Of a DNA stretch of 64,000 nucleotides, positions 54,001-63,744 are shown piece after piece; position 1 is the stretch's first letter; each line of letters begins with the position of its first letter. Made by a program: the position numbers and the translations under genes. Origin of the DNA: Doryteuthis pealeii (lineage: Eukaryota > Mollusca > Cephalopoda > Myopsida > Loliginidae); contig CM042180.1 in the NCBI GenBank assembly GCA_023376005.1, forward strand, positions 43,441,566-43,505,565, read 5' to 3'. Under the pieces are notes generated by a model that saw only the letters and a list, made by a program, of their open reading frames with translations, searched no databases and was not told the DNA's origin.

Positions 54001-57000
54001 ATGAGAATCGAACTCACTAACAATGGTTTGCGAAGCGAGCTTGCTAACCATTACACCACGTGAGGTGCCCATATAGTTATTTACTAAGCTTAGCTTAGAT
54101 ATGGCACAAGGCCAGAAGTATGGGGCTCCCAATGAGAATCGAACTCACTAACAATGGTTTGCGAAGCGAGCTTGCTAACCATTACACCACGTGAGGTGCC
54201 CAGAATTTTGTATATAGTTATTTACTAAGCTTAGCTTAGATATGGCACAAGGCCAGAAGTATGGGGCTCCCAATGAGAATCGAACTCACTAACAATGGTT
54301 TGCGAAGCGAGCTTGCTAACCATTACACCACGTGAGGTGCCCAGAATTTTTATAGTTATTTACTAAGCTTAGCTTAGATATGGCACAAGGCCAGAAGTAT
54401 GGGGCTCCAATGAGAATCGAACTCACTAACAATGGTTTGCGAAGCGAGCTTGCTAACCATTACACCACGTGAGGTGCCCAGAATTTTTGTATATAGTTAT
54501 TTACTAAGCTTAGCTTAGATATGGCACAAGGCCAGAAGTATGGGGCTCCCAATGAGAATCGAACTCACTAACAATGGTTTGCGAAGCGAGCTTGCTAACC
54601 ATTACACCACGTGAGGTGCCCAGAATTTTATATAGTTATTTACTAAGCTTAGCTTAGATATGGCACAAGGCCAGAAGTATGGGGCTCCCAATGAGAATCG
54701 AACTCACTAACAATGGTTTGCGAAGCGAGCTTGCTAACCATTACACCACGTGAGGTGCCCAGAATTTTTATATAGTTATTTACTAAGCTTAGCTTAGATA
54801 TGGCACAAGGCCAGAAGTATGGGGCTCCCAATGAGAATCGAACTCACTAACAATGGTTTGCGAAGCGAGCTTGCTAACCATTACACCACGTGAGGTGCCC
54901 AGAATTTTTGTATATAGTTATTTACTAAGCTTAGCTTAGATATGGCACAAGGCCAGAAGTATGGGGCTCCCAATGAGAATCGAACTCACTAACAATGGTT
55001 TGCGAAGCGAGCTTGCTAACCATTACACCACGTGAGGTGCCCAGAATTTTTGTATATAGTTATTTACTAAGCTTAGCTTAGATATGGCACAAGGCCAGAA
55101 GTATGGGGCTCCAATGAGAATCGAACTCACTAACAATGGTTTGCGAAGCGAGCTTGCTAACCATTACACCCACGTGAGGTGCCCAGAATTTTTGTATATA
55201 GTTATTTACTAAGCTTAGCTTAGATGTGGCACAAGGCCAGAAGTATGGGGCTCCAATGAGAATCGAACTCACTAACAATGGTTTGCGAAGCGAGCTTGCT
55301 AACCATTACACCACGTGAGGTGCCCAGAATTTTGTATATAGTTATTTACTAAGCTTAGCTTAGAATATGGCACCTAAAAAGGCCAGAAGTATGGGGCTCC
55401 CAATGAGAATCGAACTCACTAACAATGGTTTGCGAAGCGAGCTTGCTAACCATTACACCACGTGAGTGCCAGAATTTTGTATATAGTTATTTACTAAGCT
55501 TAGCTTAGATATGGCACAAGGCCAGAAAGTATGGGGCTCCCAATGAGAATCGAACTCACTAACAATGGTTTGCGAAGCGAGCTTGATAACCATACACCAC
55601 GTGAGGTGCCAGAATTTTGTATATAGTTATTTACTAAGCTTAGCTTAGATATGGCACAAGGCCAGAAGTATGGGGCTCCCAATGAGAATCGAACTCACTA
55701 ACAATGGTTTGGCGAAGCGAGCTTACTAACCATTACACCACGTGAGGTGCCCAGAATTTTGTATATAGTTATTTACTAAGCTTAGCTTAGATATGGCACA
55801 AGGCCAGAAGTATGGGGCTCCAATGAGAATCGAACTCACTAACAATGGTTTGCGAAGCGAGCTTGCTAACCATTACACCACGTGAGGTGCCGCAGAATTT
55901 TGTATATAGTTATTTACTAAGCTTAGCTTAGATATGGCACAAGGCCAGAAGTATGGGGCTCCCAATGAGAATCGAACTCAAAACAATGGTTTGCGAAGCG
56001 AGCTTGCTAACCATTACACCACGTGAGTGCCCAGAATTTTTGATATAGTTATTTTACTAAGCTTAGCTTAGATATGGCACAAGGCCAGAAGTATGGGGCT
56101 CCCAATGAGAATCGAACTCACTAACAATGGTTTGCAAGCGAGCTTGCTAACCATTACACCACGGTGAGGTGCCAGAATTTTTTGTATATAGTTATTTACT
56201 AAGCTTAGCTTAGATTGGCACAAGGCCAGAAGTATGGGGCTCCCAATGAGAATCGAACTCACTAACAATGGTTTGCGAAGCGAGCTTGCTAACCATTACA
56301 CCACGTGAGGTGCCCAGAATTTTGTATATAGTTATTTACTAAGCTTAGCTTAGATATGGCACAAGGCCAGAAGTATGGGGCTCCAATGAGAATCGAACTC
56401 ACTAACAATGGTTTGCGAAGCGAGCTTGCTAACCATACACCCGTGAGGTGCCACATGAATTTTTGATATAGTTTTTACTAAGCTTAGCTTAGATTGGCAC
56501 AAGGCCAGAAGTATGGGGCTCCAATGAGAATCGAACTCACTAACAATGGTTTGCGAAGCGAGCTTGCTAACCATTACAACCACGTGAGAGTGCCCAGAAT
56601 TTTGTATATAGTTATTTACTAAGCTTAGCTTAGATATGGCACAAGGCCAGAAGTATGGGGCTCCAATGAGAATCGAACTCACTAACAATGGTTTGCGAAG
56701 CGAGCTTCTAACCATTACACCCGTGAGGTGCCAGAATTTTGATATAGTTATTTACTAAGCTTAGCTTAGATATGGCACAAGGCCAGAAGTATGGGGCTCC
56801 CAATGAGAATCGAACTCAAACAATGGTTGCGAAGCGAGCTTCTAACCATTACACCACGTGAGGTGCCCAGATTTTGTATATAGTTATTTACTAAGCTTGC
56901 TTAGATATGGCACAAGGCCAGAAGTATGGGGCTCCCAATGAGAATCGAACTCACTAACAATGGTTTGCGAAGCGAGCTTGCTAACCATTACACACGTGAG

Positions 57001-58428
57001 TGCCAGAATTTTGATATAGTTATTTACTAAGCTTAGCTTAGATATGGCACAAGGGCCAGAAGTATGGGGCTCCCAATGAGAATCGAACTCACTAACAATG
57101 GTTTGCGAAGCGAGCTTGTAACCATTCACCACGTGAGGTGCCCAGAATTTTTTGATATAGTTATTACTAAGCTTAGCTTAGATATGGCACAAGGCAGAAG
57201 TATGGGGCTCCAATGAGAATCGAACTCATAACAATGTTTGCGAGGCGAGCTTGCTACCATTACAACCACGTGAGGTGCCCAGAATTTTGATATAGTTATT
57301 TACTAAGCTTGGCTTAGATATGGCACAAGGCCAGAAGTATGGGTGCCAATGAGAATCGAACTCACTAACAATGGTTCGAAGCGAGCTTGATACCATTACA
57401 CACGTGAGGTGCCAGAATTTTGTATATAGTTATTACTAAGCTTAGCTTAGATATGGCACAAGGCCCAGAAGTATGGGGCTCCAATGAGAATCGAACTCAC
57501 TAACAATGGTTTGCAAGCGAGCTTGCTAACCATTACACCACGTGAGGTGCCCAGAATTTTGTATAGTTATTTACTAAGCTTAGCTTAGATATGGCACAAG
57601 GCCAGAAGTATGGGGTCCCAATGAGAATCGAACTCACTACAATGGTTTGCGAAGCGAGCTTCTAACCATTACACCACGTGAGGTGCCAGAATTTTATATA
57701 GTTATTTACTAAGCTTAGCTTAGATATGGCACAAGGCCAGAAGTATGGGGCTCCCAATGAGAATCGAACTCACTAACAATGGTTTGCGAAGCGAGCTTAC
57801 TAACCATTACAACCACGTGAGGTGCCCAGAATTTTTGTATATAGTTATTTACTAAGCTTAGCTTAGATATGCCACAAGGCCAGAAAGTATGGGGCTCCCA
57901 ATGAGAATCGAACTCACTAACAATGGTTTGCGAACGTGCTTGCTAACCATTCACCACGTGAGGTGCGCAGATTTTTGTATATAGTTATTTACTAAGCTTA
58001 GCTTAGAATATGGCACAAGGCCAGAAGTATGGGGCTCCAATGAGAATCGAACTCACTAACAATGGTTTGCGAAGCGAGCTTGTAACCATTACACCACGTG
58101 AGGTGACAGAATTTTTGTTATAGTTTTTACTAAGCTTAGCTTAGATATGGCCAAGGCCAAAAGTATGGGGCTCCCAATGAGAATCGAACTCACTAACAAT
58201 GGTTTGCGAAGCGAGCTTGCTAACCATTACACCACGTGAGGTGCCAGAATTTTTATATAGTATATTTACTAAGCTTAGCTTAGATATGGCACAAGGCCAG
58301 AAGTATGGGCTCCCATGAGAATCGAACTCACATAACAATGGTTTGCGAAGCGAGCTTGCTAACCATTACACACGTGAGGTGCCCAGAATTATTTGTATAT
58401 ATTTTTACTAAGCTTAGCTTAGATATGG
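48051..58428 (-). repeat. tandem array of a ~136-bp tRNA-like unit (~76 copies)
   Basis: About 10.4 kb of head-to-tail units, each with an ~80-bp tRNA-like part on the minus strand plus a ~55-bp spacer (tatatagttatttactaagc, ttagcttagatatggcacaa). Units are almost identical from 48.05 to about 55.3 kb, then carry many single-base indels to the end. The spacer between units comes in two forms: with cagaattttt (before 48.75 kb and after 53.79 kb) and without cagaat (in between). Each unit keeps intact Pol III boxes. I see no T4 terminator in the minus-sense unit, so transcripts could run through several units. The array ends at a single N (58429), an assembly join. Confidence 0.95.
48103..48182 (-). 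other. first tRNA-like unit of the array (representative)
   Basis: Minus strand: box A tggtgtaatggttagca (48170-48154), anticodon-loop-like ttcgcaa (CGC in the anticodon place, as in tRNA-Ala), box B gttcgattc (48125-48117), T stem gtgag/ctcat paired. The acceptor pairs gggcacc with gggagccc with one mismatch, but five extra bases precede box A and the anticodon stem does not pair. This is a tRNA-derived Pol III unit rather than a working tRNA gene. A tatata lies just upstream of each unit. Confidence 0.72.
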
Positions 58429-58429
58429 N
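58429..58429. other. single N, contig join
   Basis: One unknown base cuts a unit in the middle of its spacer and joins it to a SINE-B. The array length here is probably not real. Confidence 0.95.
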
Positions 58430-58760
58430 CCTGATATCACTCAGTGTGGTGAGTACCGTGTCTACTAACCAGTTATACATATGCTAAGGTCTATCTCACG
58501 TCGGATAGAGCGTTCGCTAGCAAACCACATGGTATCCCCTGTTCGACCATACTGACGCCTATCGCCCAACCTCAGCGTATGAGTAGCACAGGGACCTGTG
58601 CGGCTAACGGTAATTTAGCTGAATGGTAATAGCGGCGAGTGTAGTGCTCCACCTCCGACTGCTAAAAACAATCTCACTTCGTGAAAAAGGGGTAGACCTC
58701 CCCTAGCTGATTGGTTGAACCTACCCCTAGACTTCTAGAGCACCCGAGTGACTCTTTACT
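58430..58760 (+). mobile_element. SINE-B copy, plus orientation, error-rich
   Basis: Starts inside the tRNA-like head (ggatagagcgttcgctagca, box B gttcgacca) and continues with cctcagcgtatgagtagcac, agtgctccacctccgac and gtgaaaaaggggtagac. It lies directly after the N join. Confidence 0.78.
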
Positions 58761-58798
58761 TACCCAATATGTGTGTTTGATGTGTATTATAATATAAG

Positions 58799-58850
58799 GT
58801 GTGTGTGTGTTGTGTGTGTGTGTGTCGGTGTGTGTGTGCTGTGCGTTTGT
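58799..58850. repeat. (GT)n microsatellite
   Basis: Interrupted GT repeats. Confidence 0.95.
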
Positions 58851-58857
58851 GTGTCAT

Positions 58858-59125
58858 ACTGAAATTGGAAATGGGCTTTCTTGTCGATCTTCGACGCATG
58901 AGGGTTCATCCAATGAACAACCCACACAGTATTTTGTTTATAGTGGTGAAGGCTTGTGTTGGACCATCCGCACTTTTTGGTACAGTCGACAGGAAAGTAT
59001 TGGTGTACAAGGAATGTCACTAACCTAATCAACGACTGACCTCAGGTTTTTCAAATTCAGAGTTTTTCTTCTTCTAGACTGCTTACCTATCCAAGGTTAA
59101 AGAGGGAGAATACATGAATCCATGG
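58858..59125 (-). mobile_element. SINE-A 3' part with extension, inverted
   Basis: Reverse complement of 14240-14460: the extension (gcatgagggttcatccaatg, gtgaaggcttgtgttggacc, aatcaacgactgacctcagg), then the body end (cttctagactgcttacctat). The tRNA-like head is missing. Confidence 0.78.
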
Positions 59126-59128
59126 GTG

Positions 59129-59162
<34 letters not shown>

Positions 59163-59172
59163 ATATATATAT
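59129..59172. repeat. (TA)n tract
   Basis: Left border of the H-f palindrome. Confidence 0.97.
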
Positions 59173-59202
59173 ATCTTTGAAAGGAAGGAAAAACTCAACA
59201 CC

Positions 59203-59298
59203 GTTATTCCATAATAAATTTATTTCGACCAAAATTGGGGCCTTTATAAATCTAAGTTGATATAACAAAGCTCCCCAAATTAAGTCTCATCAGATGGA
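59203..59298 (-). ncRNA. hammerhead ribozyme with extended stem II, left arm H-f
   Basis: Minus strand: uuauccau before CUGAUGA (59293-59287); stem II opens with gac/guc and continues as a aauuugggg/ccccaauu helix closed by a ~30-nt loop; GAAA (59226-59223); a self-complementary stem III auaaauuuau; H17 U; then auggaauaa pairing as stem I with one bulge (8 bp). Core intact. The long stem II is unusual. Confidence 0.75.
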
Positions 59299-59331
59299 TA
59301 ATCATCAATAATTCTGATGAATTATTGATGA

Positions 59332-59440
59332 TCATCCATCTGATGAGATTTGATTTGGGGAGCTTTAGATTAGATTTTGGGGAGCTTAGATTTATAAAGT
59401 CCCCAATTTTGGTCAAAATAAATTTATTATGGAATAACGG
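59332..59440 (+). ncRNA. hammerhead motif, right arm H-f (core mutated)
   Basis: CUGAUGA (59340-59346), a long gg-rich stem II as in the left arm plus a 25-bp duplication (ggggagctt twice), AAAA (59415-59418) where GAAA is expected, then the stem III palindrome and auggaauaa. G12 to A should abolish cleavage. Confidence 0.72.
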
Positions 59441-59626
59441 TGTTGAGTTTTTCCTTACGTTTAAAGATAAATATTGCTCTATATAATCTAAAAAGATTAT
59501 TATACATTGAACTCTCTCGAGTGATTTAAAGATTCACTGTATTTTTACTTACTGGATCATCCAATAATAATACAGTAGGTCTTAAAAATCACACTTAGAA
59601 TCATCCCTTAATACCAAGTTTTGAAT

Positions 59627-59630
<4 letters not shown>

Positions 59631-59710
<80 letters not shown>
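59631..59710. repeat. (CA)n then (TA)n
   Basis: About 43 bp of CA followed by about 37 bp of TA. Confidence 0.97.
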
Positions 59711-59712
<2 letters not shown>

Positions 59713-59751
59713 TTTAGCATTTTTGAAAAAACAAATAATGTTTATAATTTC

Positions 59752-59806
59752 CTTACAGAAATCTGTTTAGACCGTTTTAATAGATCGGTCTTCATCAAGA
59801 GCAACT
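59752..59806 (-). ncRNA. decayed hammerhead motif
   Basis: Minus strand: cucu, UUGAUGA (C3 changed), stem II gaccg/cgguc, UAAAC (G12 changed), stem III acag/cugu, H17 A, then agga. Stems are kept while two core bases are lost. Confidence 0.55.
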
Positions 59807-59810
59807 TATG

Positions 59811-60080
59811 AGAGAAAGACGAAATGAAACAACCGTTAGAAGAAAGTGTACAAACAAAACGTTATTATTCAATGCTAGAATTTTAAAAAATGCGTATTCT
59901 GTGTTAAAAATAAAATAAATTTTATTTAAAAAAATCAGAAGCATCCATAATAAAATTCAAAAGAGTTTGATGTAAAATTATCTAAAAGTGTATAATGTGT
60001 ATCAAAATTGTTCATGATATATTCCAGCATTTAAAAAAGTAATTTACAAGTCCACAGCATAATTGAAGAAAGATGTAAAG

Positions 60081-60084
<4 letters not shown>
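59811..60084. other. AT-rich stretch without a recognisable gene
   Basis: Possibly the inner part of the element carrying the decayed hammerhead. No coding motif. Confidence 0.4.

Positions 60085-60133
<49 letters not shown>
60085..60133. repeat. (TA)n tract
   Basis: About 49 bp. Lies on the 3' side of the minus-strand tRNA-like/hammerhead unit. Confidence 0.97.
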
Positions 60134-60136
<3 letters not shown>

Positions 60137-60245
60137 TATATTTTTGCTTGAAGGCAATTATAAATGCATGTATCGCATAAAATTCGATAATTATAGAAAA
60201 TAATCTTGACAAGTAAATCCCGCAAAGGATGGCTCGCTATGCAGA

Positions 60246-60293
60246 ACACCGTACAGACTGTTTCGACTTTATTAAGTCTCTTCAGCGATGTAT
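60246..60293 (-). ncRNA. type I hammerhead ribozyme beside a tRNA-like head
   Basis: Minus strand: auacaucg (60293-60286), CUGAAGA (60285-60279), stem II gacuu/aaguc with loop aaua, GAAA (60264-60261), stem III aca/ugu, H17 A (60252), then cggugu (60251-60246) closing a 6-bp stem I with one G-U. Complete core and good stems. Confidence 0.9.
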
Positions 60294-60309
60294 ACTAACG
60301 ACTCCCCTC

Positions 60310-60385
60310 TGACAGGAATCGAAAACGGGACTTCACAGGCATAGTCAGAGACCATATCCGTTCGGCCGCCGGCACATAGCGAACA
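60310..60385 (-). other. tRNA-like Pol III promoter region upstream of the hammerhead
   Basis: The minus strand has a box A-like ggccgaacggatatgg (60367-60352) and box B-like gttttcgattcc (60326-60315) about 41 nt apart. The box A type (GGCCGAxCGG) is that of tRNA-Leu/Ser. The hammerhead begins about 25 nt after box B. The unit is flanked by (TA)n at 60085-60133 and 60456-60516. Confidence 0.62.
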
Positions 60386-60453
60386 ATCCCTGCGAAATTA
60401 ACCTTGTCAATGATACTATTATTACACGCCCCTGCCATGGTAGGCAAGTGGAC

Positions 60454-60455
<2 letters not shown>

Positions 60456-60516
<61 letters not shown>
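60456..60516. repeat. (TA)n tract
   Basis: About 60 bp of TA. Confidence 0.97.
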
Positions 60517-60519
<3 letters not shown>

Positions 60520-60626
60520 TTCCAATCTTGTTTTCAATATTCTTGAGGATTTGTTCATGTTATTTTAAAATGTTTGGTAGCAAAAATATGAAAACGCACC
60601 CGGTCACAAACAATTAAATTACGTTT

Positions 60627-60805
60627 AAGTCACACTGAAAGCACCGGTTCCATCGAAGTTAAGCAGCAATGAGTCCTTTCAATACTAACTTGGGTGACAA
60701 ATTAATGAATAGCAGGTATTGTATGCAGTATTTGTATTTTGTTTATCAAATTGACTTGATTCGGCATTAAATAACCCGTAAATGTTTCATATGCCGCCAA
60801 ATAAT
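60627..60805 (+). mobile_element. 5S rRNA-derived repeat (SINE3-like candidate)
   Basis: cacactgaaagc, gaagttaagcagc, aatactaacttgggtgac and gcaggtattgtatgcag follow the order of 5S rRNA (box A-like and box C-like Pol III elements included), with about 15 nt missing in the first half. It then joins a tail (ttcggcattaaataaccc ... atatgccgccaaa) shared with the R1 repeats. A 5S head plus a repeated tail is the build of 5S-derived SINEs. Confidence 0.65.
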
Positions 60806-60959
60806 CAACAAAGAAATAGATAAGAACTATTTCTATATACAAAGTTTTTGAAAAATCAAAAACATGACTCAAAGATTGATTATAAAAAGCCGACGCTAAA
60901 GCGTTTCGGTTTTAATCAAATGATACGTTCGGCTTTAATCAAAGTCGTAAACTGGCACT

Positions 60960-61680
60960 CTTAAGTTAATGTACTACTGTATATCTGAATTTTATCACGT
61001 TTCATCTTCCATAAACTTAGACAATGCTGCACATTTGGTAATCATATATAATAGAAATGCTATACTAAACCTTTTTAATCAAACGATATATTCGGTTTTA
61101 ATCAAATTCGTAAGCTGGAACATTCTTAATTTAATATACCACTGTATATCTAAATTTTATCACGTTTGGTCTTCCATAAACGAAAATAATTGTGAGCGTT
61201 TGGAAACGTTAAAATAATGTAGTGGAAATGTAATTGCATCTTAAAGATACAACCAATATCTAAATTTTATCACGTTTTATCTTCCATAAACGTAAACAAT
61301 ATAGCATATCTGAAACCGTTAAAATAATGTAGTGGAAATGCTATTGCATCTTACAGATACAACTAATAAGTAAATTTTATCACGTTTGGTCTTCCATAAA
61401 CGTAAACAATGCTGAAAATCTGGAAACCTTAAAATGATGTAGTGGAAAAGCTTTGCATTTTACAGATACAACTAATAAGTAAATTTTATCACGTTTGATC
61501 TCCCATAAACGAAAACAATATTGCCTATCTGGAAACGTTAAAATGATGTAATGATGTAGTGGAAAAGCTTTGCATTTTACAGATACAACCAATATCTAAA
61601 TTGTATCACGTTTGATCTTCCATAAACGTAAACAATGCTGAACATTTACAAACATTAAACTGATGTAGTAGGACTTCTAT
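60960..61680. repeat. ~115-bp minisatellite, about six units
   Basis: Units contain aaattttatcacgtttggtc, ttccataaacg, aaacgttaaaataatgtagt and gcatcttacagatacaac, near 60985, 61150, 61263, 61378, 61493 and 61603. They differ by point changes. Non-coding. Confidence 0.88.
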
Positions 61681-61969
61681 AGCATCTTCTAGACACAGCC
61701 GAAGAGCATTTGCCCTTTTTTGTTGATCATATAAAATAGAACTGCAATGCTTGACCTTTTAAGTTGTGAGCAAACAAAGAAAGAGTATTTCCGAATTGTC
61801 TCAATCTATTCAAGTTTATTTCAGATGTCCTGGAGGTTCAATTCACTTGATGTTCACGAATGAAAAGGCGTCTCTTTTTCGAGAGAGGAAAGAAAAGAGG
61901 CGAAAAAAAAATATCAGTTTTCGTTGCATTTGTAGTCGATCTGACTTTTTCAAACTAAATGATTTCTTT
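61681..61969. other. stretch without a recognisable gene
   Basis: A 69-codon frame (61766-61975) is open without a motif I know. Confidence 0.4.
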
Positions 61970-63610
61970 TTTTAAATTTCATGTTCGAAGCGAACAAAGG
62001 CAATTTAGTTTGAGAACAATCAAATTTTAATATCAGGAGATTTTTAGAATTGTTTTTGTTGTGATGTTAATTCAACAGTAAAAAAAAAAAAGTCAAGTCG
62101 AGATAGGGTAAAATGAGACAAGTGTATTTACAATAAGGTACAGGAACGGCTAGCTTGCCGCTAAACGGTAACAGTACAACCTTTTCACTCGGTGTCTCAC
62201 TATTTATAGTGAGAACCGGTGTATATTCTCCACTGTAGGAACGGCCGGTACAACAATTTTATTAATGCAATTCTCTCTGGGGATTATTTTAGTTTTTTTT
62301 AAATTTAAATTCAGACATTGTCAGGTGTCTAAAACGTTGAATAAGTAACTAAAAGCAAAACCTCTGAATATACCAACAGTATGATAATGTAATTATTACA
62401 AGGTGTGGAATGTTTATTTAAGAGCTATTGTAAGATAGTTCAATGTGTAAAAAGTATTAGCTAAGTAACTATTTAGAATATAACCACTTTAAACTCGGAG
62501 GTTTAACATTTATTTGCAAACAGTTATATGTTTTGAATGAGGCTGTTTGCATTTCACATAGCAATGATACCTTTGGGAAAGGTATGCATCCGAAAACTCA
62601 TCCCTCCTGCTATGGGCAGTCCGTGCTCTTTTCCTTTGTCTAGGTAACCAGTCTAGGAGAAGGAAAACACTGCATCAAATTCAAATTCAAAGATTTTTTT
62701 AAAAATTTCATGTTCGAAGCGAACAAAGGCAATTTAGTTTTGAGAACAATCAAATTTTAATATCAGGAGATTTTTAGAATTGTTTTATTAATGCAATTCT
62801 CTCTGGGGATCATTTTAGTTTAGTTTTTTTTATTTAAATTCAGACATTGTTAGGTGTCTAAAATGCCGACTAGTTAACTAAAAACAAAACCTCTGAATAT
62901 AACAACAGTATGATAATGTAATTACATCAAGGTGTGAAATCTTTATTAAGAGCTATTGTAAGATAGTTCAATATGTAAAAAGTATTAGCTAAGTAACTAT
63001 TTAGAATATAACCACTTTAAACTCGAAGGTTTAACAATTATTTGCAAACAGTTATATATTTTCATGCGGCTGTTTGCATTTCAACATAGCGATAATACCT
63101 TTGGGAAAGGTATGCATCCGAATGCTCACCCTCCTGCTATGGGCAGTCTGTGTTCTTCTTACTTTGGCTAGGTAACCAGTCTAGGAGAAGGAAAACACTG
63201 CATCAAATTCAAATTCAAAGATTTTTAAAAAATTTTCAACTTCAAACGAACAAAGGCAATCCTGTTTGAGAAAAAACATATTTTAATATCAGGAGATTTT
63301 TAGAATTGTTTTATAATATAATTCTCTCTGGGGATCCTTTTAGTTTTGTCTTTTTTTAAAATTCAGACATTGTCAGGTGTCTAAAACGCCGACTAAGTAA
63401 CTAAAAGGAAAACCTCTGAATATACCAACAGTATGATAATGTAATTATTACAAGGTGTGGAATGTTTATTTAAGAGCTATTGTAAGATAGTTCAATATGT
63501 AAAAAGTATAATAATCTTGATTTAACTCAATCATATTTTAATATCTGAAGATTTTTAATGTTATCTTCTAGATGCAATTCGCTCTGGGGATCATTTTACT
63601 TTCTAAAAAT
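61970..63610. repeat. ~520-bp tandem units containing SINE-A bodies
   Basis: Three or four units contain catgttcgaagcgaacaaag, aatatcaggagatttttaga, ctctctggggat, gacattgtcaggtgtctaaa, cctctgaatataccaacagt and gagctattgtaagatagttc. Two units also include a SINE-A body (62541-62690 and 63062-63222). The first unit carries a short LTR-like insertion at 62057-62255, and the last one is truncated. Confidence 0.85.
62057..62255. mobile_element. short LTR-like insertion (199 bp)
   Basis: Starts tgttgtgatg and ends ggtacaaca, absent from the neighbouring tandem unit, where agaattgttttattaatgc is continuous. tttt flanks both sides (gtttt/atttt). It contains a tatttatag TATA-like site at about 62199. 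It fits a solo LTR of a small retrotransposon, but no other copy is in the window. Confidence 0.65.
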
Positions 63611-63639
63611 GCAGACAGATGTTTAAAGCACGTACTAAG

Positions 63640-63667
63640 TAATTATTTCTCTGTCTGTCTCTCTTTC

Positions 63668-63698
<31 letters not shown>

Positions 63699-63708
63699 CC
63701 CTCTCTCT

Positions 63709-63744
<36 letters not shown>

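Larger units (their letters stand above)
59173..59470. mobile_element. hammerhead palindrome, family H-f
   Basis: Inverted repeat of about 140 bp per arm (aaaactcaacaccgttattc / gaataacggtgttgagtttt), with a central palindrome aattctgatgaatta. Each arm holds a hammerhead with an unusually long stem II. Confidence 0.85.

Noticed and set aside
48103..58380. A cluster of functional tRNA genes
   Set aside because: Five extra bases before box A, an unpaired anticodon stem and an imperfect acceptor in every unit argue against a charged tRNA, though Pol III boxes are intact.
48051..58428. CRISPR-like array
   Set aside because: The whole unit repeats with no unique spacers, and the context is eukaryotic.
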